A DNA stretch of 10,502 bases from Larix sibirica (taxonomy: Eukaryota; Streptophyta; Pinopsida; Pinales; Pinaceae), in contig NWUY0300032772.1 in the NCBI GenBank assembly GCA_004151065.3, positions 22,290 through 32,791 of the forward strand. Reading direction: 5' to 3'. Positions 1 through 7,415 of the stretch are shown one piece after another. The translations under genes were made by a program, and so were the position numbers. Position 1 is the stretch's first letter; each line of letters begins with the position of its first letter. Under the pieces are notes generated by a model, which did no database searches, was not told the DNA's origin, and saw only the letters and a program-made list of their open reading frames with translations.

Positions 1-201
1 GACATACCTATAAAGAGTATTATGTAATAGTTTGGTAATATACAAACATGAGTACCACACATGAGATAAGGAACAACCTCACATACTTTACATGTTATCC
101 AAAACTTTAGGTTGCTTTACCAAAACAATNTGTACATGTTGTTCTCTCAATTAAGATCCTAGATCAGATTGAAGTAAATTCTGAAAATTTAACATTTATA
201 G
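1..201. other. Unassigned AT-rich sequence at window start
   Basis: No reading frame, RNA gene or repeat boundary can be supported here. A TAG at 199-201 closes the frame that opens as the retroelement protease at 202. The gag nucleocapsid (a CCHC knuckle) expected upstream of a gypsy protease is not visible in any frame, so gag is lost, too decayed to read, or left of the window. Base 130 is an unresolved N. Confidence 0.5.
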
Positions 202-598
202 GTCTTGGGTAAATTATCTAACCTAATTTTGGGAAGAGATATACCCATCAAATATGGTGACCCTAGGAATCTGACTGTTAGTGTTCAAATCCAAGGGAAC
301 AAAATTTCCAACACATTAGTGGATCCGGAGCAGCTATTAATATCACGAATAAGGAAACCTAGGAAACATTAGGTCTTGAAAACCTGAAACCAACCCCCAT
401 AGTCCTTAATTGGCCAATCCTTCTACCATTTGACCAAAGGGAATCCTCAAGGATATAACTATTTATGTGGACCCTTGGGAATATCTAGTGGACTTCATGG
501 TCTTGCAAACATAATCTCGCCTTGAAGGCCATCCTTTGATTTTGGGGATGTCGTGGTTATCCATAGATGACACTTACACCTGACGCGGGACAGGGAAT
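202..598 (+). pseudogene. Retroelement aspartic protease remnant
   Basis: In the parent element this pepsin-fold retroviral-type protease would cleave the Gag-Pol polyprotein. The first frame reads GRDIPIKYGDP (about 232-264) and runs to TLVD, whose Asp codon is 322-324. The frame then breaks: two bases (325-326) separate that Asp from GAAINI, read from 327 in another frame. The D-x-G-A active-site signature is therefore interrupted by what looks like a one-base deletion. Further pieces follow in shifting frames, including VDPWEYLVDFMVLQ (about 466-508) and HPLILGMSWL (about 532-561). Stops and shifts leave no usable enzyme. Assignment rests on the split DxGA motif, the LxxLGRDIP-like lead-in and the position upstream of RT. 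Confidence 0.75.
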
Positions 599-826
599 AT
601 GACAATTTCCCATGGAGACTCCACAAAAAATTTGGTCCTTTACCCACCAGCAAGGCCTAGCATGGCAAGCAAAAATCCCTTATGGGTTGATTTTGAGCTT
701 GAAGATGAAAATGTCTATCCCATTTGGACAATTGGAAAATCACTATCTTTCAAAACTGAAACGGGGGATAATGTTATCAATAGCTTTATCAGTAACCCCT
801 CCTCTATTCCTCATCCCGTGTATTAG
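599..826 (+). pseudogene. Protease-RT linker segment of the retroelement polyprotein
   Basis: This open stretch of about 75 codons begins MTISHGDSTKNLVLYPPARP and continues the polyprotein between protease and RT. The ATG is an internal Met, not a genuine start: the preceding GTGN residues at about 587-598 are in the same frame. It ends at a TAG (824-826) with further polyprotein-like, acidic sequence beyond. It has no catalytic motif. It is recognised by its position and by continuity with the flanking domains. The overlapping +1-shifted open frame (612-833) is a shadow. Confidence 0.65.
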
Positions 827-1180
827 CTATTAGAAATTGCAGTAAATAATGATGTCCCTGATAATCCCGAATTAGATATGGAAGAAGAAGAGGAATCTAT
901 ACCAACAACAGTTATTCATGATACATTCCAATTGAAATCGATATAGGGAAAACACTAAATACTAATCCAAATTTGACCCCCTCACATACTAATAAATTGT
1001 TACAAGTCCTGAAAGTAGAAAAAGAAGCCTCCGCGTGTGATTACAAGGATATGAAGGGCGTACACCCTGATATTTGTACCCATCAAATTTACATCAAGAA
1101 GGACCGCATCCCTACATGACAACCTCAAAGGAGGATGAATCTTGCTCTAAGGGACATTATTAAACATTCACTCCAGAAAC
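827..1180 (+). pseudogene. Degenerate N-terminal pol linker before RT
   Basis: The stretch reads as broken polyprotein. An acidic piece, MEEEEESIPTT, lies around 876-908. A segment at about 1040-1100 includes YKDMKGVHPDICTHQIYIKK, a pattern that typically precedes the RT fingers in plant gypsy elements. Stops and shifts interrupt it. No catalytic residue is expected here. The boundaries with the linker upstream and the RT downstream are approximate. Confidence 0.55.
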
Positions 1181-1960
1181 TATTGGATGCCTGATAGTGA
1201 ATGGGTTTCACCCCTCATCATTGTCCTAAAGAAAAATGGAAAATGGAGGATTTATGTGGATTATTGAGAATTGAATAAAGATACGCAAAAAGACCATTTC
1301 CCCTTGCCACTTATTGACCAAGTCCTATATACAATATCATGAAAGAGATACTTTTCTTTCCTTGATGGTTTCAGCGGATATAACCAAATCCAGATCACTC
1401 CCGAAGAGCAGGATAAGATGACCTTTACCTACCCCTAGGGTACATTTGCATACTGTGTCCTTCCTTTTGGGATGTGCAATACACCTGCTATTTTCCTACA
1501 GGCAATATTGGGCATTTTTTCTAATCTAGTCCATGATAGTGTCAAAATATATATGGAAGAATTCACACCATATGGCATTGAGTTTGAAGAAGAACTGCCT
1601 AATTTGGAAAAGACACTCAACCGTTGTAAACAAACTAATCTTTCTTTGAGTACATAAAAGTGCCACATGATGACGACAAAAGGAGTGGTATTGGGACATT
1701 CTCTCTCTATTGCATGGATCCGGGTTAATCCAACAAAAGTTCAGGTAATCTTGAGCGTGCTTCCTCCAAAAATGTAAAAAGAGGTACGTATATTTTTAGG
1801 GAAAGCGAGTACTATCGCTATTTCATTGAAAATTATTCCAGGATTGCATCCGCTCTATTTGTGTTACTTATGAAATATGCAAAATTATCCTGGACTAACA
1901 GTTGTCAATGTGCCTTGGAAAAATTAAAAAAACATTGTTGTCTACAGCTCTTGTCTTGCG
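1181..1960 (+). pseudogene. Reverse transcriptase domain, inactivated
   Basis: The parent enzyme copied the element RNA into cDNA inside a virus-like particle. One frame holds most motifs: SEWVSPLIIVLKKNGKWR (about 1196-1249), DY then a TGA then ELN (1259-1276), HFPLPLIDQVL, motif A FLDGFSGYNQIQ with its Asp at 1364-1366, motif B GTFAYCVLPFGMCNTP (1439-1486), and the catalytic box at 1550-1561. That box reads YMEE, where an active enzyme has two aspartates. In-frame stops are at 1265-1267, 1340-1342, 1436-1438 and 1655-1657. Around 1806 the frame shifts and continues as YYRYFIENYSRIASAL, the connection segment. The assignment is secure; activity is excluded by the stops. Confidence 0.92.
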
Positions 1961-2341
1961 AGGGCAAGATTGGACACTACCCTTTCACATCTCCTCGGAT
2001 GCCTCCAACACTGCTATTGGAGCTGTGCTAATACAAGAAGAGGACAATAAGCATTACGCCATCTAATTTCTAGCGAGAACTTGGTTCCAACATAATTGAA
2101 TTTTACGATAACTAAAAACAAGATCCTTACTGTTGTGTTTGCAATTAATAAATTCTGTCACTACATAACTAGTTATCCTATCTTTGTACACATGAATCAC
2201 TCGGCTATCAGGCATTTAGCTAATAAACCTATTGCAATTGCACGAGTTATGAGATGATTACTATTAATGCAATAATTTGATATCACCATTGTTGATAAAC
2301 CTGGAAAAGACAATGTGGTTGCAGATCTTTTATTTTGACTT
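1950..2341 (+). pseudogene. RNase H domain, inactivated
   Basis: RNase H removes template RNA during reverse transcription. The reading frame changes near 1936 and then gives DWTLPFHISSDASNTAIG (about 1968-2021), which includes the catalytic Asp of the SSDAS motif (1998-2000). A TAA follows after KHYAI near 2063. After another shift the tail is visible as NHSAIRHLANKP (about 2195-2230) and the closing KDNVVADLL (about 2308-2334). Stops and frame changes break the domain at least three times. Order and spacing after RT fit a gypsy RNase H; no second RNase H copy was seen. Confidence 0.85.
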
Positions 2342-2344
2342 ATT

Positions 2345-3236
2345 TTGAATATTGACAATTCTCTTGTAGAAGACAATTTTCTAGATGAGCACTTGTTTGT
2401 GGTGTTTGCTTACACACTGTGGTATGTAGACATTGCAAATTATTTTGTTGTAGGGAAGTTGCTGCACCATTTCTATCCAATGAAAAAACAAAAGATCATT
2501 CAACAAAGTGTCAGATTTCCATTGATAGATGGATACCACTTTTACATAGGAGCAGATCAGATAATCCGAAGATGTGTGAGCGAGGATGACATCCAGGACA
2601 TCCCCAAATCCTGCCACGATGATCCCTGGGGAGGGAATTTTGTACATAAAAGAACATGCCACAAAGCATTGCACATGGGTTATTATTGGTCCACTATATT
2701 CCAGGATGTAGAGAAATATGTAAAAGGATGTGACAACTGCCAGTGAATGGGACAATCCATTCAGTCTGACGAGATGTCATTACAAGCACAATTGGTAATA
2801 GAACCCTTCCAGAAGTGGGCTCTTGATTTCATGGGGCCAATCAATCCCCCATCCCATAAAAAATCTTATATCCCGGTGTGCACAGACTATGTAACCAAGT
2901 GGGTAGAGGAAAAGGCTCTCCCAAGGGTCACAGAGCAGGCTGTTATGGTATTTTTGTTTGAGGAAATTTTCCTTTGATTTGGGATGTCGAGAGAGATAGT
3001 TACCGATAGTGGAGCACAAGTCATAGGGAATAATATTGAAGCACTTATTGCAAGATAGAGGATTCGACCTCGAGTCACTTCTCCTCATCCCTCGCAGGAA
3101 AATGGGAAAGTCAAGAGCACCGATAAAGTATTGAAAAATATTTTTACGAAGACCATGGTTAGCCACTTTAGTGATTGGGCCGATCGACTGTCGGAAGCTT
3201 TATGGGCCTATAGGAATACTTGGTGAAATACAATGG
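2345..3236 (+). pseudogene. Integrase: zinc-binding and DDE catalytic core, inactivated
   Basis: Integrase inserts the cDNA into the host chromosome. One frame carries both domains, broken only by stops at 2744-2746, 2975-2977, 3056-3058 and 3224-3226. The zinc-binding part has its His at 2615-2617 and the Cys pair at 2729-2731 and 2738-2740 (CDNC). The expected second His, in GGHF-type context, reads Asn (GGNF, 2636-2638). The core has Asp in LDFMGP (2825-2827) and Asp in VTDSGAQ (3005-3007), followed after exactly 35 residues by Lys (3113-3115) where the DD35E glutamate belongs. It ends in a recognisable WADRLSEALWAYRNTW segment. Three of the four stops are TGA, which fits decay of CGA arginine codons. 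Confidence 0.92.
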
Positions 3237-3727
3237 TATTCTCTCCATTTGAGTTGGTAAATGGGCTTCTCTCCATTTGAGTTGTAGAGGATGGCCTGGA
3301 TTTGTCAACAATGTAGAAGAATCGATTAGAACAACTCAATGAACTTTGATGAAATCCGCTTGGCCGCATTGCAACATACTGAGATGGTACAACAACAATG
3401 TGCAAAGTGGCATGGAAATCTCATTAAAAAGACGTTGTTCCAGCCAGGTGATTAGGAACTTCTGTATGACTCTGGATTCAAGGATTTAAAGTAAAAACTC
3501 ACACTAGATGGTTGGGCCCTTCCGAGGTAGACACAGTCTTTGACAATGGTACTTTAAAACTAGTAACCATAGATGGAGAACACACCCCTTTGCTTTCCAA
3601 TGGACATTGTCTATGGTTATATCATCATCCGTCCTCAAAGAACTCTTTCATCAAGCAAGTTTCTTCCAACCCACACTTAGAAATGCTGCATGAGGAAGGA
3701 CAAGACTCCACACCTTCACCTGCATGA
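3237..3727 (+). pseudogene. Integrase C-terminal region with GPF/Y-like module
   Basis: After a small duplication at 3239-3284 the frame shifts. A piece such as RLAALQHTEMVQQQ (about 3358-3399) leads to LFQPGD and a TAG where Trp is expected. A second shift gives TRWLGPSEVDTVFDNGTLKL (about 3503-3562), the GPF/Y-type module at the end of gypsy integrases. It continues as VTIDGEHTPLLSNGHCLWLY and ends at a TGA (3725-3727). No chromodomain follows. This is the end of the pol coding fossil. Confidence 0.82.
3239..3284 (+). repeat. 18-bp perfect direct repeat in integrase fossil (28-bp period)
   Basis: The 18 bases TTCTCTCCATTTGAGTTG occur at 3239-3256 and again at 3267-3284. The first copy encodes the SPFELV motif in frame. 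The second copy displaces the following sequence and adds a TGA. It is best read as a local duplication, by slippage or repair, in the non-functional copy. Confidence 0.85.
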
Positions 3728-3986
3728 TTTCTTTGAGCAAGTTGTAAGAAAACAATTAATAAATTCTAACTGTGAAAACCCCTTTGGGATGCAGTTGGAC
3801 ACATGCCAACTGAAAACCAACTTGCCGACAGTAGGCATCTGCAAAAAAAAATGGTATAAGCTTTGCAAGTCATATTTGTTTCAAAATAAATATTCATGTT
3901 AGATATTTAATTCGGAACATTATGACATTTTTTTACAAAAATGGTTGATTTTCAAAAAATAAAACGGTGTTGAACTTCTATAGGAA

Positions 3987-4009
3987 GTTGTTACTTGTCA
4001 AGTAACAAC
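3987..4009. repeat. Hairpin, 10-bp stem with 3-base loop
   Basis: GTTGTTACTT at 3987-3996 is perfectly complementary in inverted order to AAGTAACAAC at 4000-4009, with loop GTC. It sits in the non-coding 3' stretch of the retroelement. Related AACAACAC/AATAACAC words recur over the next 130 bases. Confidence 0.75.
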
Positions 4010-4497
4010 ACGAAGATAATGCTGAAACTTGTCTAAGTAATAACACGGTGAGAAAATTCAACGTATCAGCATGACGAAGATCACAATTAACATCATTTAA
4101 GCTGTGTTATTTCCTTTCAAAACTCTAAGTTACAACACGATTTAAGTTTGAAAACATGACTCCAACAATTTGCAGGAATTCCTCATGCTGCTGCAACTCA
4201 TCACCTACCACTAAATTTCACCTATTCTTCCAAAAGTTTCGCTATGTTCACCGCCAATTTGGAGGACTCCGCGGTTAATTTTCCATGATGCCGAAACATT
4301 AACGGTCACCGTCATCTTGGTCGTTGACATCATTGCACAGTCAACACTTCCATTGACCAAATCATGTTGATAACTGTTGCTTGTACTATCACTCATGACC
4401 ACTTAAGGTAAGCCCGAACATGTATGAATCCACTTGGCACCTATTTATTTCTTGAAATAATTGCAGTACATTTATTGGCTGTCACCTTCCCTATGAA

Positions 4498-4513
4498 TGG
4501 GCGTGGACGCCCA
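4498..4513. repeat. GC-rich palindrome next to the polypurine tract
   Basis: TGGGCGT and ACGCCCA form a perfect 7-bp inverted repeat around GG, ending 7 bases before the polypurine tract. It is the most GC- and CpG-dense spot in an otherwise AT-rich stretch, which could reflect structure near the plus-strand priming site. Confidence 0.6.
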
Positions 4514-4520
4514 ACCTTTG

Positions 4521-4531
4521 AGTTGGGGGGG
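4521..4531 (+). other. Polypurine tract 1
   Basis: AGTTGGGGGGG directly precedes TGTTGA. LTR elements prime plus-strand DNA from a purine-rich tract abutting the 3' LTR, and LTRs begin TG. Position (3' of pol) and the abrupt G run support the call. A near-identical word at 6230 precedes a second TGTT start. Confidence 0.72.
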
Positions 4532-4701
4532 TGTTGACTCCAATACTTGTACTTTTTGGCCACGTGCGTAGGTTCATATCACCTGGTTAGGAGATGGAAA
4601 ATCGAACTCGTAATCATGCAGACACATGTACCTACCAAATTTAAAATGAAAACTTTCCAAATTTAAACAAAAAGACCACGCCACCCTCGTATCTTTGCAT
4701 G

Positions 4702-4708
4702 TATAAAT
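4702..4708 (+). promoter_or_regulatory. TATA-like box upstream of the 4786 ORF
   Basis: TATAAAT lies 78 bases ahead of the ATG at 4786, within the LTR-like fragment. If used, transcription would start about 30 bases downstream and give a short leader for that ORF. AT-rich DNA produces such words by chance, so support is contextual only. Confidence 0.35.
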
Positions 4709-4770
4709 TGAAACCGGGTCGTAGCCATAGCATTGTAGAAGAACCTCTTGAACCGACCTATTGAGCCCGA

Positions 4771-4785
4771 TTATAATTTGCAGAG
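4771..4785 (+). promoter_or_regulatory. Possible 3' splice site before the 4786 ORF
   Basis: TTATAATTTGCAG ends at 4783, two bases before the ATG. The A/T-rich tract followed by CAG matches a plant 3' splice site. Expression of a downstream ORF by splicing is known for retroviral env genes and some plant elements. No matching donor was identified, so use is speculative. Confidence 0.3.
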
Positions 4786-5990
4786 ATGGGAGGGTCAATA
4801 GTCTGTCATCAACCAAAAGATATTGAGAAACTCCATGAAATTAGAGCAGTTTACCAGTGGTTCCAAGATGCAGGATGGACAACATACTTTGATAGATTAT
4901 AGGGTTTCAATGCGGAGGTAACATTAGAGTTTGCCCAAAATATGATTGATGAGAAATCTATGGTTGAGGGCGTGGAGATTATAGTAACAAAAGAAAGCAT
5001 AGCCAGGGTGATGGGGCTCCTACAGGAAGGTGAGCAGTGGTTTGGTAGAAGGATATCCATGTCACAAGTAGCGAGTGAATTCAATAGGGAATGGGAACTT
5101 CTGCAGCATCGAGGCAATACACGGGAGTCCTTACCTTATACATGGAAGTACATGACCCTCTTTATTCAAAGGTACCTTACATGCGAGGGTCGCTACCATG
5201 TAATATTTGCTTATCATTTCAAGATACTATCACATGTAAGGCACAATGTTCTTCTAAACATTCCTTATTTTATATTGCACTCTTTGCAACTAATGGAACG
5301 CTCTATGAGAGGTGCGAAGCACCCCTTAGCGACACTAAAAAACCATGGCTTGGTTAAACTCTTGGTCCTCAATGTCCCGGGGAACTTTCAAATGTCTTGG
5401 AGGTAGTTTGTGGGACTACTGGAATGACCCAAGGGTGAGAAACAGGTAGAAGTGGAACAAGGTCAAGCAAATGTTGAGGAAGCAATTCAGGAAAAATTAA
5501 GTGATGATGAACAACCCAATGATGAGGGACAATCAAAAGAGAAGGAACAACATGAAGCCTAGATAGGCAGTAAAAATAAGTGGACCTGGAGGTATAGCAA
5601 GGTGAAATGGAAAGAAGGGAGATGCTCGAAGCAGTGGAAATTCCAGGGGAAGTTGACTAGGATGATGATGATCCTAAGGAGATTGAAGATGAATAGGGTA
5701 TCACCATCCCATGCCATGACTTGCATACAATGATGTGGATATCATTGAACAGAGTCCTTCGAAGGAGGAATGGAGACCATGTATAGTTGAGGAAGAATAA
5801 TCTCCAACACCTTCCACGCCGCAAGTCCAAAAAAGGTCAATTGTGGAATTTGTGGCATTCCTACCTAGGAGAAGAACACAATTGATGGGACCTGAACTAA
5901 TGAGAGTGGAACTACTCGTTATCACCCCTTTAGCTGCACCACAAGAACAAGTACATTTAGTGTATTGAGTAGAGGAGGCCTAGGTGGATT
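4786..5990 (+). pseudogene. Degenerate plant transposon-associated ORF downstream of pol
   Basis: From ATG 4786 one frame runs through MGGSIVCHQPKDIEKL, WFQDAGWTTYFDRL, a TAG (4900-4902), then about 168 codons to a TAG at 5404-5406. Notable words are VTKESIARVMGL, EGEQWFGRR, FIQRYLTCEGR and LKNHGLVKLLVL. The frame continues past stops at 5404 and near 5431 into an acidic Glu/Gln/Asp-rich stretch (about 5440-5560). A shift near 5575 leads to a second acidic piece with DDDDPKEIEDE, SPTPSTPQ and FLPRRRTQL, ending near 5990. No protease, RT or integrase motif occurs. The globular part resembles an uncharacterised ORF common in plant retroelements, possibly the 'putative plant transposon protein' type; this is recalled, not tested. 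It occupies the env position, but no signal peptide or membrane segment is visible. Confidence 0.68.
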
Positions 5991-6229
5991 GGCTTAATTT
6001 TTTTTTTTTCCCTCTAATCTAGCTACTTGCAAATAAGTATCGTCCTTTGTATGTTTTGGTAGGAATAGAGCAACATTAGGCTGTAGAGGTTACAGGTGTT
6101 AGTGGGTTTTAGAGATCATGGGGAAGATACACATGAGGCCTACTGACTTAGAACACTGCATGAGAATTGCTCTTAGGATAACCTAGATCTCAGATATAAT
6201 CTTGTTGCATGAGGACATGCAACATATTT
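5991..6229 (+). other. Non-coding spacer with T12 run
   Basis: A run of 12 T (5998-6009) directly follows the end of the degenerate ORF. The remainder up to the second polypurine tract has no supported frame and is read as 3' untranslated sequence of the element. Confidence 0.5.
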
Positions 6230-6242
6230 AGTTGGGGGGAGA
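6230..6242 (+). other. Polypurine tract 2
   Basis: AGTTGGGGGGAGA ends directly at TGTTAGAC, the start of the long LTR candidate. Its first ten bases are identical to polypurine tract 1 at 4521. A polypurine tract abutting TG is the standard left edge of a 3' LTR. Confidence 0.75.
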
Positions 6243-6615
6243 TGTTAGACACACGATTTGTACTCTTTTTTCCACCTATTTATCCTGTTTCGAAGATACC
6301 TTGAGTCATCCTTTATCCTTTTTGACAATTTCTTACATGTAAATTCATGTTTTAACCCAAGGTACAGTCTTTTCATGCATTGCATTTTTTAAGTGATAAT
6401 AGAGGCTCTTAAGTAATTTTGTGCTTGATTTTAGGTTACTAATGAGATGGCTTGAAGGCATGTACTTGTAGGTCAAGAACATGTGTTTTCTCAAGGGTTT
6501 GGATGTTGTTACTCTTACACGAGCTCGGATGATGCCTCTTTTTGGTATGTTGTTACTCCTAGATTCCTCTACTTCCAGAGTTATGTTATTGCCACCACTT
6601 TCACAATTTCCCTGG

Positions 6616-6651
6616 TACTTGGGCATTTGGTCTTCAACCGATGCCCAAGTA
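6616..6651. repeat. Hairpin in LTR U3, 11-bp stem
   Basis: TACTTGGGCAT (6616-6626) pairs perfectly with ATGCCCAAGTA (6641-6651). The 14-base interior can add a short GGT/ACC pairing. It lies about 240 bases upstream of the TATA box. Confidence 0.75.
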
Positions 6652-6822
6652 TAGGAGCCGATAAGCGCTAGAGTGGCAATGCTGAGTCATCAAGAGAATA
6701 TGGGAGTATCAGCTATTTCAACTACTTTTGGCTGTGATTATGCAACAAAATGTTGTATTTTCTATATTAGTTGTAATAGCATGAATATATAATAGATTTT
6801 ATGCTATGTATTGTTGAGAATA

Positions 6823-6849
6823 GCCTTGAGAATCTTCGATTCTCAAGGC
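6823..6849. repeat. Hairpin in LTR U3, 12-bp perfect stem
   Basis: GCCTTGAGAATC (6823-6834) and GATTCTCAAGGC (6838-6849) are perfect inverted repeats around a TTC loop. It ends 40 bases upstream of the TATA box, the position expected for a proximal promoter element. A palindromic factor-binding site is one reading. Confidence 0.85.
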
Positions 6850-6889
6850 ATTCAGATATTTTGTTTGTAAAACTTGTTATTCAGGAATG

Positions 6890-6897
6890 TATAAAAG
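6890..6897 (+). promoter_or_regulatory. LTR TATA box
   Basis: TATAAAAG matches the plant TATA consensus and sits about 650 bases into the LTR candidate, downstream of two U3 hairpins. Transcription, and hence the R region, would start around 6920-6930. Confidence 0.6.
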
Positions 6898-7415
6898 AGG
6901 TGAACCCTCTCTAGTTAGGGGGGTTAGGCTAGAAGAGTTAGGAAGCAGAACCGGGAAGTGTTGGATCTCAATGTACCTTTCCTTCCTTAATGCAAATCAT
7001 GTTGGTTCCTGTGATCTGAGTATCTGATTGTGAGTTGTTTCAACAACCCTGATTGGAGAAGGAAGGGTCCCCTTTGTTGATAGGGAACTCCCATTTCCTT
7101 TTTTTATTAGATAGATTTATCATAGCTTGTTTTATAATTCCGAGTGTTGTAGTTGTTGTTGGTATGTGTGGACTGTTACTTGCTTTCTGATAGTTGTTAA
7201 TTGCATATAATGTTACTCATAGAGTTTGGATTGATCATTGGAAAATATAGATAGTCTCAATTATTACTTTTGTGGAACATAGTTCCATTTTAGTTTTGTA
7301 TCTTGATTTGATTTCTTTTTAATAGATGATCTATTTCTTTTATATTATAGTAGGTCCATTCTCTTTAAGAGATATTGTGAGCATGTGATTGATCAAAGTG
7401 TTGTTAGTTGTTATT

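Larger units (their letters stand above)
3728..4520 (+). other. Non-coding stretch between pol and polypurine tract
   Basis: No supported gene lies here; short open frames have no coding character. Its position between pol and the polypurine tract makes it the element's 3' untranslated region. It includes a 10-bp hairpin at 3987-4009 and a GC-rich 7-bp palindrome at 4498-4513 just before the tract. Long pol-to-LTR spacers are known in Tat/Athila-type plant elements. Confidence 0.6.
202..4531 (+). mobile_element. Decayed Ty3/gypsy LTR retrotransposon body (protease to polypurine tract)
   Basis: The order protease, reverse transcriptase, RNase H, integrase defines Ty3/gypsy; Ty1/copia has integrase before RT. 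The enzyme domains are readable in pieces between 202 and 3727, followed by about 790 bases of non-coding 3' sequence and a polypurine tract at 4521-4531. No chromodomain is seen after the integrase GPF/Y-like end, and the 3' untranslated stretch is long. Both point, by inference, to the non-chromoviral Tat/Athila side of the superfamily. Frameshifts near 325, 590, 1806, 1936 and 3348 and at least ten in-frame stops make the copy non-autonomous. The 5' LTR, primer binding site and gag are not in the window. Confidence 0.9.
4532..4785 (+). mobile_element. LTR-like fragment after polypurine tract 1
   Basis: The sequence starts TGTTGA immediately after the polypurine tract. It shares TTGTACT at the same offset (bases 16-22) with the LTR candidate starting at 6243. 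A TATA-like TATAAAT is at 4702-4708. An 11-base direct repeat, CCAAATTTAAA, occurs at 4635-4645 and 4657-4667. No CA-ending right edge is evident before the next ORF begins, so this is either a truncated 3' LTR or an internal leader that mimics one. Beyond the first 30 bases it does not obviously match the 6243 LTR. Confidence 0.5.

Noticed and set aside
1435-1668. Minus-strand open frame of 77 codons
   Set aside because: It lies antisense to the RT motif B and catalytic box, so it is a shadow of conserved coding sequence.
2381-3166. Several minus-strand open frames
   Set aside because: They are antisense to the integrase domain, whose sense motifs explain the openness.
3690-3902. Plus-strand frame of 70 codons after the integrase end
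   Set aside because: It overlaps the integrase end in another frame and has no recognisable motif; Lys/Asn-rich composition as expected from A-rich DNA.
4211-4402. Minus-strand frame of 63 codons in the pol-to-LTR spacer
   Set aside because: Short, without motif or context; compatible with chance.
4851-5117. Minus-strand frame, and the 5091-5357 plus-strand frame
   Set aside because: Both overlap the better supported 4786 ORF in other frames.
6345-6671. Short frames on both strands inside the LTR candidate
   Set aside because: No coding character; they sit in U3 around the hairpins.
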